Shown here: one piece after another, positions 8,098-17,793 of the stretch
Numbering within the stretch: the stretch's first letter is position 1
Layout: every line of letters begins with the position of its first letter
Origin: JAWKWA01 sp041397765
Lineage (GTDB): Bacteria > Pseudomonadota > Alphaproteobacteria > Rhizobiales > Hyphomicrobiaceae
Assembly: GCA_041397765.1 (NCBI GenBank)
Contig: JAWKWA010000023.1
Span: forward strand, 1 to 64,000
Length of the DNA: 64,000 bases
Reading direction: 5' to 3'
The notes under the pieces: generated by a model
What the model saw: only the letters and a program-made list of their open reading frames with translations
Told to the model about the DNA's origin: nothing
The model's database searches: none
Translations under genes and position numbers: made by a program

Positions 8098-9951
8098 ATG
8101 GCCGGCGAAGCCGCCGAGATCACGACCTCCTATCTGGCCCAGGGCGCGCTGTTCCTGGCGGCGGCCGCCATCGCGGCACCGTTCGCCAAGAGCCTGAAGA
8201 TCGGGCCGGTGCTCGGCTATCTGGCAGCGGGGGCGCTGATCGGACCCTATGGCCTCGGCTATGCGGTCTATGCGCCGGGCGACATCCTGCACATCGCCGA
8301 GCTCGGCGTCGTACTGCTGCTCTTCCTGATCGGGCTCGAGCTGCACCCGCAGCGCCTCTGGCTGATGCGGACCTCGATCGTCAACTACGGCGGCGCGCAG
8401 ATGCTGCTGTCGACGGCGCTGATCGCCGCGGCGCTGGTGATCGCCGGCTTCAAGCCGCCGCGGGCGCTGTTCATCGGCCTCCTGATGTCGCTCTCCTCGA
8501 CGGCCTTCGCGATCCAGATCCTCAGGGAGAAGGGCGAGGTGATGGCGCGGCACGGCCGCCTCGCCTTCGGCATCCTGCTCATGCAGGACATGATGGTGGT
8601 GCCGCTGCTCGCGCTCGTGCCGCTGTTCGCGCCCTATGGCAGCGATGTCGGCGAGCAGATGACGGTGCTCGGGGCGGTGCGCTCGCTCGCCATCATCGGC
8701 GCGGTGGTGCTCGGCGGCCGGCTCGTGGTCAATCGCCTGCTGAAGCTCGTCGCGTCGGTCGGGCTCAAGGAGGCGATGACGGCGAGCGCGTTGCTGATCG
8801 TGGTCGGCGCGGCCTTCCTCATGCAACTCGCCGGCCTGTCGCCGGCGCTCGGCGCCTTCGTCGCCGGTGTGCTGCTCGCCGATTCCGAATACCGTCACGA
8901 GGTCGAGGCCAATATCGAGCCGTTCGGCGCGCTGCTGCTCGGCCTCTTCTTCACCGCGATCGGCATGTCGCTCGATTTCCGCGTGATGCTCGAGGATCCG
9001 CTGCGGATCGCCATCGCGGTCGCGGTGCTCGTCGTGCTGAAGGGGCTCGTGCTCTACGGGCTCGGCCGCGTGCACGGCCTGCCGAACGACGGCGCGCGGC
9101 GCCTCGCCATCATCTGCTCGCAGGCGGGCGAGTTCGCCTTCGTGCTGCTCACCGCCGCGAACCGGACCTACACGCTGCCCGGCTATCTCGCCAACGAGAT
9201 CGCGGTGATCGTGACGCTCTCGATGGTGGCGACGCCGATCCTGCTGATCGCCGACGACTGGTATCTCGCTCGGCGCAAGGGCGCGGCGCCGAAATTCGAT
9301 CAGATCGACGCGGACGAGGGCCATATCATCGTCGCGGGCATGGGCACGTTCGGGCAGATCGTCGCGCGCATCCTGAGAGCGCGCGGCATTCCCTTCACCG
9401 CGCTCGATTCCTCGGCCGAACGGGTCGCCATGCTGAAACAGTTCGGCGCCGCTGCATTCTTCGGCGACGTGTCGCGGCCGGAGATCCTGCGCGCGCTACA
9501 GATCGACAAGGCGCGCGCCTTCGTGCTCGCCATCGACGACGTCGAATCCTCGCTCGAGGTCGCGGAGTACATCCGCCGCCAGCATCCCAATGTCGTCATC
9601 TATGCCCGTGCCCGCGATCGCGACCATGCGCATCGCCTGCTCGATCTCGGCATCACGCGGATCCGGCGCGAGACCTATCTGTCCGCTCTCGACATCGCGC
9701 ATCAGGTGCTGCGCGGGCTCGGCCTCAAAGAGGTCGAGGCACGCAAGCTGATCGAGACCTTCCGCGAGCACGACGAGCGGCTCCTGCGCGAGACGCATGC
9801 GCATTTCCGCGATGCCGATGCCATGCGGGCGCGGGCGGCCGAGGCGAGCGAGGAGCTGGCCGATCTCTTCCGGCGCGACGCCGAGGCGAGTGATCTGCCC
9901 CATCCGGCGGCGACGCCTCAACGCAAGGACGGCAACGAGGACTCGCGGTGA
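8098..9951 (+). CDS. Monovalent cation:proton antiporter-2 (CPA2/KefB type) with TrkA-N domain
   Basis: 617 residues. The N-terminal part is a Na+/H+-exchanger-type membrane domain of about 12 segments (for example LGYLAAGALIGPYGLGYAV and SPALGAFVAGVLLADSEYRH). The C-terminal half contains a Rossmann RCK_N domain beginning IIVAGMGTFGQIVARILRA and containing FFGDVSRPEILRALQI. Domain order and length match KefB/KefC glutathione-gated K+ efflux systems. No kefF/kefG ancillary gene is adjacent, so glutathione gating is not shown. The charged C-terminal tail is typical. Confidence 0.9.
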   Translation: MAGEAAEITTSYLAQGALFLAAAAIAAPFAKSLKIGPVLGYLAAGALIGPYGLGYAVYAPGDILHIAELGVVLLLFLIGLELHPQRLWLMRTSIVNYGGAQMLLSTALIAAALVIAGFKPPRALFIGLLMSLSSTAFAIQILREKGEVMARHGRLAFGILLMQDMMVVPLLALVPLFAPYGSDVGEQMTVLGAVRSLAIIGAVVLGGRLVVNRLLKLVASVGLKEAMTASALLIVVGAAFLMQLAGLSPALGAFVAGVLLADSEYRHEVEANIEPFGALLLGLFFTAIGMSLDFRVMLEDPLRIAIAVAVLVVLKGLVLYGLGRVHGLPNDGARRLAIICSQAGEFAFVLLTAANRTYTLPGYLANEIAVIVTLSMVATPILLIADDWYLARRKGAAPKFDQIDADEGHIIVAGMGTFGQIVARILRARGIPFTALDSSAERVAMLKQFGAAAFFGDVSRPEILRALQIDKARAFVLAIDDVESSLEVAEYIRRQHPNVVIYARARDRDHAHRLLDLGITRIRRETYLSALDIAHQVLRGLGLKEVEARKLIETFREHDERLLRETHAHFRDADAMRARAAEASEELADLFRRDAEASDLPHPAATPQRKDGNEDSR

Positions 9952-9999
9952 GCGCGTCCGCCGTGAAGGGCGAGGACGGCGACCTGGCGGTCGTGGCCG

Positions 10000-10497
10000 C
10001 TATTGGAACGTAGAGACATGTCGCGCGAGGCATGCGCGCAGGTCATCGACCGCGTCCGGCGCGAAGGCGCGCTTGGGCAGCAGGCGAAGGCCGGCCGGCT
10101 TGGCGGCGAGAAAGAAGGCGTCCGCGCGCTCCTTCACGCCGGCGAAATTCGTCCAGGGCGTGCGGATCGCAGCGCCGGTGCCATCGGTGACCGTCAACGC
10201 CTCGTCCGTCAACTCGTAGGTGATCTGGAGCTGGTCGGGCTTGAGCTTCCGGTAGCACAGATAATTGCCGAGCCAGAACGAGCCGATCCAGACCGGGACG
10301 AGGACGGCGGCCATACCCAGATTGAGGAGCGTGTCGCGATGATCGCCGCTTACGATCGCGATCGCCACCAGCAAGGCCACCGCACCGCCGATGATGGTGA
10401 GCATGGTGCGCTTGCGGGCGTGCCAGGAGGCGCTCGCCATGTCGGCGAGGCCGATGCGCGTCGCGCCGCGAATGACGGTTCCCTCTGCCATCGCCAT
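10000..10497 (-). CDS. YcxB-like membrane protein
   Basis: 165 residues with two transmembrane segments (IIGGAVALLVAIAIV and LGMAAVLVPVWIGSFWL) followed by a PH-like C-terminal domain (DEALTVTDGTGAAIRTPW). This matches the YcxB-like C-terminal family of unknown function. The start at 10497 is preferred because AGGGGGA lies about 5 nt upstream; an ATG at 10527 is in frame but lacks a Shine-Dalgarno. The gene converges on the antiporter gene with a 48-bp gap. Confidence 0.75.
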   Translation of the reverse strand: MAMAEGTVIRGATRIGLADMASASWHARKRTMLTIIGGAVALLVAIAIVSGDHRDTLLNLGMAAVLVPVWIGSFWLGNYLCYRKLKPDQLQITYELTDEALTVTDGTGAAIRTPWTNFAGVKERADAFFLAAKPAGLRLLPKRAFAPDAVDDLRACLARHVSTFQ

Positions 10498-10590
10498 CGG
10501 TCCCCCTGATCGTCGCCGCCAGCCCATGCTCCGGGCGACCGAAACAACTCGGTGGTCGCGTTGCCATCGCCTGCGGCGTGGCCGAAGCCC

Positions 10591-11509
10591 TCATGTCGAG
10601 CGCAATGTGGGTCTCTTCAACTTCATCCGCAAGGTGCGGGCGGCGGCGGTGAGGGCCTCGATCAGGCGGGGGGCCGGCTCGCGGGGCAGCGTCACGAGGC
10701 CGACCGAGTGCTCGACCTCGGGCTCGACCAGTGGAATGGCGCGGATGTCGGGCAAAGGTCCGAGCGCATGCAGGAAGTATTCGGGCATCACGCTCGCCAG
10801 GCCCATCCTGCGGACATTGGCATAGAGATTGACCACCGAGTTGGTCTCCAGTCGCGGCACGGGATCGTGGCGGCCGTGCTGAAACGCCTTGTCGATGATG
10901 CGACGGTTCTGCATGTTCGGCGTCAACAGGCAGAGCGGCAGGGCGGCCGCCTCGCCCCAGGTCACATGCTGGCGGCCGGCGACGGCGTGATCGGCGCGCA
11001 CGAACAGGCAATAGCGCTCGGTGTAGAGCGGCTCGGCGAGAAGACCCGTCACCGGCTCGTTGTCGAGATAGGTGAGGCCGGCGTCGATGGCGAACTCGGC
11101 GAGGCCCTGCATGATCTCGACCGACTCTGCGAGAGCACGGGGTAGCCTGACCGCCGGCAGCTCTTCCTGCAGGGAGCGCGTCAGGTCGGCGGCCATCGGC
11201 AGGGCGGAGGATGACGCCGAGCGTCAGGTGGCCTGAGACTCGTGCCACCGCCCGCAGCCGCTTCAGCTCGTCCTGCATGCCATCCCAATTGTCGAGGATG
11301 ACGCGCGCCCAGCGGACGATCTCCTCGCCCTCGGGCGTCAGGGCGTGGAAGCGCTGGCCGCGCTCGACGATCGGCACGCCGAGCTCGTCCTCGAGCTGGC
11401 GGATGCGACCGGACAGCGTCGGCTGGGTGACGTGGCAGGCCTCGGCGGCGCGGGTGAAATGCTTCTCGCGGGCGAGGGCGACGAGATACTGGAGCTGGCG
11501 GATGTCCAT
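10591..11509 (-). pseudogene. LysR-family transcriptional regulator, frameshifted
   Basis: The N-terminal part (MDIRQLQYLVALAREKHFTR... with TQPTLSGRIRQLEDELGVPI) is a clear LysR helix-turn-helix. It runs in frame to GHLTLGVI, near 11210. The substrate-binding domain continues in another frame (SALPMAADLTRSLQEELPAV) to a stop at 10591. The interval is 919 nt, one more than a multiple of three. The expected codons after GVI are Pro-Ser, so a CCCC run appears shortened to CC. Either a real disabling mutation or a consensus error. It is divergent from the PhyH gene 215 bp away, which suggests it controls that gene. Confidence 0.85.
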
Positions 11510-11724
11510 GGTGGCGCTCCGAAATGGCCGAAATCCTTGCCGTCGGCGTACGGTCTTCGCGTTCGATAACGTGGCGCGGCGGAAGTCCGCGCCGTGCCAG
11601 CTATTCGCCCGCGTCATGTCACGACAAGCAAACGCCGCTTGAACGGCCTTGCCGAGTTGTCGCATCTGGCGATGGTCGCGGCTACCAGGCAAGACGATCG
11701 GGCGGGATGCGAGGGAGAACTTCG

Positions 11725-12606
11725 ATGGCTGGCACACTGACGGGTGAGCAGGTGGCGGGTTACCGGCGGGACGGATTCGTGCTGCCGATCGATGTCCTGT
11801 CCGGCGACGAGGCGGCCGCCTGGCGCGGCGAGGTCGAGACGGCCGAGGCGACCCATCGCGACGGGGCGCTGCCGCACCCGCTCAACCAGTATTTCCGGGT
11901 CAATGCCCAGGTCGTGCTGCCGTTCATCGCGCGGTTCGCGCTCGATACGCGCATCCTCGATGCCGTCGAGAGCCTGCTCGGCCCCGACCTCCTGATCTGG
12001 AGCGCGGAGCTCTTCATCAAGGAGCCGGGCACGCCCAAGGTCGTCTCCTGGCACCAGGATCTCACCTATTGGGGCATGGGCGAGACCGACGAGCAGGTGA
12101 CGGCCTGGCTCGCGCTCTCGCCCGCAACCGCGCAATCGGGCTGCATGCGCTTCGTCGCCGGCTCGCACAACAATCGCATCGTCGCGCATCGCGACACGTT
12201 CCACGCCGACAATCTGCTGTCGCGCGGCCAGGAGATCGCCGTCGAGGTCGACGAGCGGGATGCCGTGCTCGCCGAGCTCCAGCCGGGCCAGATGTCGCTG
12301 CATCACGGGCGGATGTTCCACGCCTCGGGACCCAATCTTTCGGACGACCGGCGGATCGGGCTCGCCATCCGCTATGTGACGCCGGGGGTCCGCCAGATCG
12401 TCGCCGCCCGCGACTATGCGATGCTGGCGCGCGGCATCGACCGGGAGCGCAACTGGATCCATGTCCTGCCGCCGCGTGCGCCCTTCGCGCCCGAGGCGCT
12501 GGCGCTCTACGAGGAGATCATGCGCGACCAATCGGGGGCGCTCGCGCAAGGGGCGAGCCAGAGCGTCGGCCTCTATGGCGGCGCGACGGGTACCGCCAAG
12601 GCCTGA
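11725..12606 (+). CDS. Phytanoyl-CoA dioxygenase (PhyH) family oxygenase
   Basis: 293-residue Fe(II)/2-oxoglutarate-dependent oxygenase. The metal triad is visible as His110-x-Asp112 (SWHQDLTYWG) and His199 (LHHGRMFHASGPN). Arg210 or Arg216 nearby is the likely 2-oxoglutarate anchor. Length fits bacterial PhyH proteins, which hydroxylate diverse small molecules; the substrate cannot be assigned. It is divergent from the LysR gene and ends 8 bp from convergent panC. Confidence 0.88.
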   Translation: MAGTLTGEQVAGYRRDGFVLPIDVLSGDEAAAWRGEVETAEATHRDGALPHPLNQYFRVNAQVVLPFIARFALDTRILDAVESLLGPDLLIWSAELFIKEPGTPKVVSWHQDLTYWGMGETDEQVTAWLALSPATAQSGCMRFVAGSHNNRIVAHRDTFHADNLLSRGQEIAVEVDERDAVLAELQPGQMSLHHGRMFHASGPNLSDDRRIGLAIRYVTPGVRQIVAARDYAMLARGIDRERNWIHVLPPRAPFAPEALALYEEIMRDQSGALAQGASQSVGLYGGATGTAKA

Positions 12607-12614
12607 CCGGGCGC

Positions 12615-13508
12615 TCAGGATACGGAACGGGCCCGCCCCGCCTCGATCGGCACGTTGTCGATGAGGCGCGTGCTGCCGATATGGGCGGCGACGAGGACGC
12701 GGCCGGGACCCTCGGCGCGATCGCCGGGATAGGGCATCAGGCGGTCGAGGCTGCGGGCCTCCAGATAGTCGAGGCGGAAGCCGGCGGCCTCGATGTCGGC
12801 CCGGCCGCGCGCCGTCTCGGCGGTGATAGAGGCGCCGGCGCCGATCGCCGTCGCCATCTCCGCGATCACCCGGTGGAGGGTCGGTGCGGCGGCGCGCCCG
12901 GCGGGGCTGAGATAGGCGTTCCGCGAGGACATGGCGAGACCGTCCGGCTCGCGGATCGTCGGGCCGCCGAGGATCTCGACGGGGATGTCGAGGTCGCGCA
13001 CGAAGGCGCGGATCACCATGAGCTGCTGGAAGTCCTTCTCGCCGAACACGGCGATGTCGGGCAGGGCCTGGAGCAGCAGCTTGGTGACGACGGTCGCGAC
13101 ACCCTTGAAGAATCCCGGACGGAATGCGCCCTCGAGCGTCCCGGTCAGCGGCCCCGTCACCTCGACGGCACTGGCAAAGCCCGGCGGATAGACCTCGGCG
13201 ACGGCGGGCGCGAAGACGAGATGGGCCGGCGTGCGCGCCAGTTTCTCAAGGTCACTCGCCTCGGTGCGGGGATAGCGGTCGAAATCCTCGTTGGGGCCGA
13301 ACTGGGCCGGATTGACGAAAATCGTCACGACGACGCGGTCGGTGCGTTCGGCCATCAGGCGGGCGAGCGAGAGATGGCCCTCGTGGAGCGCGCCCATGGT
13401 CGGAACGAGGCCGACCGTCAGGCCCTCGGCGCGCCATCGGGCGATCGTGTCCCTGAGGTCGGCGACGGTGCGGACGAGGTGGATAGGGGGGGCCGTCCTC
13501 TTGGCCAT
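12615..13508 (-). CDS. panC: Pantothenate synthetase (PanC)
   Basis: 297 residues. Condenses pantoate with beta-alanine using ATP in the CoA pathway. The nucleotidyl-transferase HIGH signature appears as PTMGALHEGHLSL and the second ATP motif as AMSSRNAYLS. IFVNPAQFGPNEDFDRYPRT and FGEKDFQQLMVIR are also diagnostic. The start at 13508 is the ATG opening the family-typical N-terminus. It is divergent from putA with a 154-bp gap. No panB was seen in the window. Confidence 0.96.
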   Translation of the reverse strand: MAKRTAPPIHLVRTVADLRDTIARWRAEGLTVGLVPTMGALHEGHLSLARLMAERTDRVVVTIFVNPAQFGPNEDFDRYPRTEASDLEKLARTPAHLVFAPAVAEVYPPGFASAVEVTGPLTGTLEGAFRPGFFKGVATVVTKLLLQALPDIAVFGEKDFQQLMVIRAFVRDLDIPVEILGGPTIREPDGLAMSSRNAYLSPAGRAAAPTLHRVIAEMATAIGAGASITAETARGRADIEAAGFRLDYLEARSLDRLMPYPGDRAEGPGRVLVAAHIGSTRLIDNVPIEAGRARSVS

Positions 13509-13662
13509 GGTCTGTCCTGTCTCTTTCCGGCCGGCGAGAGGCGGGCGGTCGCGGCGGAGCCTATGCCTGCTCTGGGCGCTCATTCAAGCCGGGCGATGCG
13601 GGCGGGGGCGGCTGTGCTAGATAGGACGGTAGCCGATTCAACTCCCGACGGACGCCCCAATC

Positions 13663-16600
13663 ATGGCCAGCCCCGAACGCCTCACCGGACCCGACACGCC
13701 CGACCTGCCGTCCCGCGACGACATCGCCCAGCATTATCTGGCCGACGAGGCCCGGGTGCTCGGCGCGCTGATCGTCCGGGCGATGATGTCGGGGGACGAG
13801 AAACGACGGGTCGAGGATCTCGCCAAGCGGCTCGTCCATGCCGGCCGGGCGGGGCGGCAGAAGTTCGGCGGCATCGACGCCTTCCTCAACGAGTACGGCC
13901 TCACCTCGGAGGAGGGCATCATCCTGATGTGCCTCGCCGAGGCGCTCTTGCGCATCCCCGATTCGGAAACGGCAGACCTCCTCATCGACGACAAGATCCC
14001 GTCTGGCGACTGGCAGCGGCATCTGGGCAATTCCGAATCCTTGTTCGTCAACGCCTCGACCTGGGGGCTGATGCTGACGGGCCATGTGATCGGCCTCAAG
14101 GACGCGACGCGCTCGGGGGCGACGGGGCTCCTCAAGCGTCTCGTCGGCAAGTCGGGCGAACCGGTCATCCGCCAGGCGATGCGCCAGGCGATGCGCATCA
14201 TGGGCGACCAGTTCGTGCTCGGCCGCAACATGAAGGAAGCTCTGAAGCGGGCTCGCGCCGAAGAGGCCAAGGGCTATCGCTATTCCTACGACATGCTCGG
14301 CGAGGCGGCGCGGACGGCCGAGGATGCGACCCGCTATTTCGAGCGCTACATGGCCGCGATCGCGACGATCGGCAAGGCGGCCGGGCGGGCACCGGTCGGC
14401 AGCGGGCTTGCCGAGCTGATGACGCGGCCGGGGCTCTCGGTGAAGCTGTCGGCGATCCATCCCCGCTTCGAGGCCTCACAGGCGGCAAGGGTCCATGCCG
14501 AGCTGGCGCCGCGGCTGTTCGAGATCGCATCGGCCGCGCGCGACGCCGGCCTTTCGCTCACCGTCGATGCGGAGGAGGCGGACCGGCTCGACCTGACGCT
14601 CGCGGTGCTCGCCGATGTGCTGGTCAGGCCCGAGCTGAAGGGCTGGAACGGGCTCGGCCTCGCCGTGCAGGCTTATGGCCGGCGGGCGCTGCCGGTGCTC
14701 AGGTGGCTGCGCCGGGTCGCGGCCGTCGCGGACAAGCGCCTCCCGGTGCGTCTCGTCAAGGGCGCCTACTGGGACAGCGAGATCAAATGGGCGCAGGAGC
14801 GCGGCCTGCCCGACTATCCGGTGTTCACACGCAAGGCCAACACCGACGTCTCCTACATCGCCTCGGCCCGCTACATGCTCTCCGAGCCGTCGGCCTTCTA
14901 CCCCCAGTTCGCCACCCACAACGCCCATACCATCGCGGCCATCCACACGCTCGGCGGCCAGGCGGAGTACGAGTTCCAGCGCCTGCACGGCATGGGGGAG
15001 GCGCTCTATGCCGAGGTGGTGGGCCCCGAGCGGCTCGATCGGCCGTGCCGGATCTATGCGCCGGTCGGCGAGCACGAGGACTTGCTCGCCTATCTGGTGC
15101 GGCGCCTGCTCGAGAACGGTGCCAACACCTCGTTCGTCAACCGTCTCGCCGATGACGAGCTGCCGGTCGCCGAGATCATTCGCGATCCGGTCGAGCGCTC
15201 CGAGGGCTATCAGCAGAAATCGCATCCGATGATCCCGCGGCCGCCGGACGTCCTGATGCCGGTCAGGCGCAACAGCCTCGGCCTGCCGTTGAGCGAGGAC
15301 ATCGTGCGCGAGCCGCTGCTGCGCGGCATGGCGAAGGCGCTGGAAAATCCCTTCGCGGTCGGGCCGATCGTCTCGGGCGTGGTGACGGCATCGGCGGACG
15401 GCCAGCCTGTGGTCTCGCCCCACGACCACAGGGTGGTGGTCGGCGCGGTCACCGAGGCCGGCCCCGAGCATATCGAGAAGGCGCTCGCGGCGGCCCGGGC
15501 CGCCCAGCCGGGCTGGTGCCGGCAAGGCGGCGAGGCGCGCGCCCGCGTGCTCGAGAAGGCGGCCGATCTCCTCGAGGCCGACCGCACACGGTTGATGGCG
15601 GTGATGGTGCGCGAGGGCGGCAAGACCATCGCCAACGCGCTCGGCGATCTGCGCGAGGCGGCCGATTTCCTGCGCTACTATGCCGGCGAAGCGCGGCGGC
15701 TGTTCGGCGAACCGACGCGGCTGAAGGGGCCGACCGGCGAGGTCAACGAGCTGTCGCTGCACGGCAGGGGCGTGTTCGCCTGCATCTCGCCGTGGAACTT
15801 TCCGCTCGCCATCTTCACCGGCCAGATCGCCGGTGCGCTCGCCGCCGGCAATGCGGTGATCGCCAAGCCGGCCGAGCAGACCTCGATCACCGCCTTCATC
15901 GGCACACGGATCCTGCATCAGGCGGGCGTCCCGGCCGAGGTGCTGCACCTCCTGCCCGGTGGCGGCGGCAAGGTCGGCGCGGCGCTGATCGCCGACCGGC
16001 GCGTCGAGGGCGTCGCCTTCACCGGCTCCAACGAGACGGCGGGGCTGATCGCGGCCGGGCTCGTCAAGCGCGGCGGGGCGATCGCGCCCTTCATCGCCGA
16101 GACGGGCGGCATCAATGCCATGATCGTCGATTCCTCGGCGCTCCCCGAGCAGGTGACCCGCGATGCCGTCATGTCGGCCTTCGACAGCGCCGGCCAGCGC
16201 TGCTCGGCGCTGCGCGTCTTGTTCCTGCAGGCCGATGTCGCCGATCGGATGATCGACATGGTGACGGGTGCGATGCACGAGCTGAAGGTCGGCGATCCGA
16301 TGGACTTCGCAACCGATATCGGGCCGGTCATCGACGACGACGCGGAGGCGGTGCTCAATGCCCACAAGCTGCGCATGCAGCGCGAGGCACGGGTGCTTGC
16401 CGATCTCGTCCTTCCCGAGAGTTGCCGGCGCGGCACCTATGTGACGCCGGCCGCCTACGAGATCGAGGGCATCGCGGCGCTCGAGCGCGAGGTGTTCGGG
16501 CCGATCCTGCACGTCGTGCGCTACCAGCGCAGCCATCTCGACAAGGTCTGCGAGGCGATCAATGCGACGGGCTACGGCCTGACGCTCGGTATCCACAGCC

Positions 16601-16857
16601 GCATCGAGAGCACGGTCGAGATGGTCGCGTCGCGCATCCGGTGCGGCAACATCTACATCAACCGCAACCAGATCGGCGCGGTGGTCGGGGTGCAGCCGTT
16701 CGGCGGCGAGGGGCTGTCCGGCACCGGACCCAAGGCGGGCGGCCCGCACTATGTGGCGCGTTTCGCCACCGAGCGGGTCAGGACCACCGACATCACCGCC
16801 AGCGGCGGCAATACGGCGCTGCTCTCGCTCGATGCTCCGGACGAGGGAGCTGGCTGA
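13663..16857 (+). CDS. putA: Bifunctional proline dehydrogenase / L-glutamate gamma-semialdehyde dehydrogenase (PutA)
   Basis: 1064 residues. Oxidises proline to glutamate in two channelled steps, passing electrons to quinone (FAD) and NAD+. The proline dehydrogenase barrel occupies about residues 120-480 (VKLSAIHPRFEAS, RLVKGAYWDSEIKWAQ, FATHNAHTIA). The aldehyde dehydrogenase occupies about 520-1030 with Glu813 (ETGGINAM) and catalytic Cys847 (SAGQRCSALR). There is no N-terminal ribbon-helix-helix, so this is the short PutA type without autoregulation, usual in Hyphomicrobiales. Confidence 0.97.
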   Translation: MASPERLTGPDTPDLPSRDDIAQHYLADEARVLGALIVRAMMSGDEKRRVEDLAKRLVHAGRAGRQKFGGIDAFLNEYGLTSEEGIILMCLAEALLRIPDSETADLLIDDKIPSGDWQRHLGNSESLFVNASTWGLMLTGHVIGLKDATRSGATGLLKRLVGKSGEPVIRQAMRQAMRIMGDQFVLGRNMKEALKRARAEEAKGYRYSYDMLGEAARTAEDATRYFERYMAAIATIGKAAGRAPVGSGLAELMTRPGLSVKLSAIHPRFEASQAARVHAELAPRLFEIASAARDAGLSLTVDAEEADRLDLTLAVLADVLVRPELKGWNGLGLAVQAYGRRALPVLRWLRRVAAVADKRLPVRLVKGAYWDSEIKWAQERGLPDYPVFTRKANTDVSYIASARYMLSEPSAFYPQFATHNAHTIAAIHTLGGQAEYEFQRLHGMGEALYAEVVGPERLDRPCRIYAPVGEHEDLLAYLVRRLLENGANTSFVNRLADDELPVAEIIRDPVERSEGYQQKSHPMIPRPPDVLMPVRRNSLGLPLSEDIVREPLLRGMAKALENPFAVGPIVSGVVTASADGQPVVSPHDHRVVVGAVTEAGPEHIEKALAAARAAQPGWCRQGGEARARVLEKAADLLEADRTRLMAVMVREGGKTIANALGDLREAADFLRYYAGEARRLFGEPTRLKGPTGEVNELSLHGRGVFACISPWNFPLAIFTGQIAGALAAGNAVIAKPAEQTSITAFIGTRILHQAGVPAEVLHLLPGGGGKVGAALIADRRVEGVAFTGSNETAGLIAAGLVKRGGAIAPFIAETGGINAMIVDSSALPEQVTRDAVMSAFDSAGQRCSALRVLFLQADVADRMIDMVTGAMHELKVGDPMDFATDIGPVIDDDAEAVLNAHKLRMQREARVLADLVLPESCRRGTYVTPAAYEIEGIAALEREVFGPILHVVRYQRSHLDKVCEAINATGYGLTLGIHSRIESTVEMVASRIRCGNIYINRNQIGAVVGVQPFGGEGLSGTGPKAGGPHYVARFATERVRTTDITASGGNTALLSLDAPDEGAG

Positions 16858-17031
16858 GGTCGCGGCCCTGCCCGGCATCGGGGCGGGCTGGCTCGGGAGG
16901 TATCGGCACAGGCCCTTCGAGGACGATCAAAACCCGTTTGCGCTGCGGCCCACGAGGCGCCATCCTCCGGGCGGGCGAGGCCCCCGAGGATGCGAGCGAG
17001 CGGGGCGCGGACCGGCGAGGCAGGACGGTAG

Positions 17032-17787
17032 ATGAGCATGAAGGAGCGGACACCTGCCGACCGGCCGGGCGGCGCCATCCCGGAGGAGCCGGCCGGGACG
17101 GGCGACAGCGTCGCCGAGTTCCTCGCCAAGGTGCGCAGCCTGCCGCCCCGTCAGAGCGAGCCGGGGGCGCGCGGCCGGCTGATCTTCGCCATGGACGCGA
17201 CCATGAGCCGGCAGCCGACCTGGGACATGGCGCTGCGCCTGCAGGCCGGCATGTTCGAGGCGGTGAAGTCGGTCGGCGGGCTTCACGTCCAGCTCGTCTA
17301 TTTCCGCGGCTACGACGAGTGCCGGGCGAGCAAATGGACGTCCGATGCCGACCGGCTCGCCGAGCTCATGGGCGGCGTCGGCTGCCGCGGCGGGCACACC
17401 CAGATCCGCAAGGTGCTGCGCCACGCGATCGACGAGGTCGCGCGCCAGAAAGTCGATGCGCTCGTCTATGTGGGCGATGCCATGGAGGAGGAGATCGACG
17501 ATCTTTCGGCCTCGGCCGGCCAGCTCGCGCTTTCGGGGCTCAGGCTGTTCCTCTTCCAGGAGGGCGGCAACAGGCGTGCCGCCCGTGCCTTCGCCGAGCT
17601 GGCGCGGTTGACGCAGGGCTCTCACTGCCGCTTCGACGAGGGCGCGGCCGACATGCTCGCCATGCTCTTGAAGGCGGTGGCGGTCTATGCGGCGGGCGGC
17701 GAGCGCGCGCTCCTCGAGGCGACCGGCGCCGACGTCCAGCCGGGGGCGCGACTGCTGCTCGAGCAGTTGAGGGCGACGAGACCCTGA
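17032..17787 (+). CDS. VWA-like domain protein
   Basis: 251 residues, no signal peptide. The segment RGRLIFAMDATMSRQPTWDM carries a MIDAS-type DxTxS metal site. Alternating strands and helices follow (VQLVYFRGYDECRASKW, DALVYVGDAMEEEIDDL). This is a von Willebrand A fold. In related genomes it sits beside the J-domain gene that follows here after 6 bp, so the two are likely co-expressed. Specific function unknown. A second in-frame ATG lies 6 nt downstream of the chosen start. Confidence 0.75.
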   Translation: MSMKERTPADRPGGAIPEEPAGTGDSVAEFLAKVRSLPPRQSEPGARGRLIFAMDATMSRQPTWDMALRLQAGMFEAVKSVGGLHVQLVYFRGYDECRASKWTSDADRLAELMGGVGCRGGHTQIRKVLRHAIDEVARQKVDALVYVGDAMEEEIDDLSASAGQLALSGLRLFLFQEGGNRRAARAFAELARLTQGSHCRFDEGAADMLAMLLKAVAVYAAGGERALLEATGADVQPGARLLLEQLRATRP

Positions 17788-17793
17788 ACGCCC

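Noticed and set aside
12069..15155. A very long plus-strand frame spanning PhyH, antisense panC and putA
   Set aside because: It crosses three well-supported genes in wrong frames and contains no motif.
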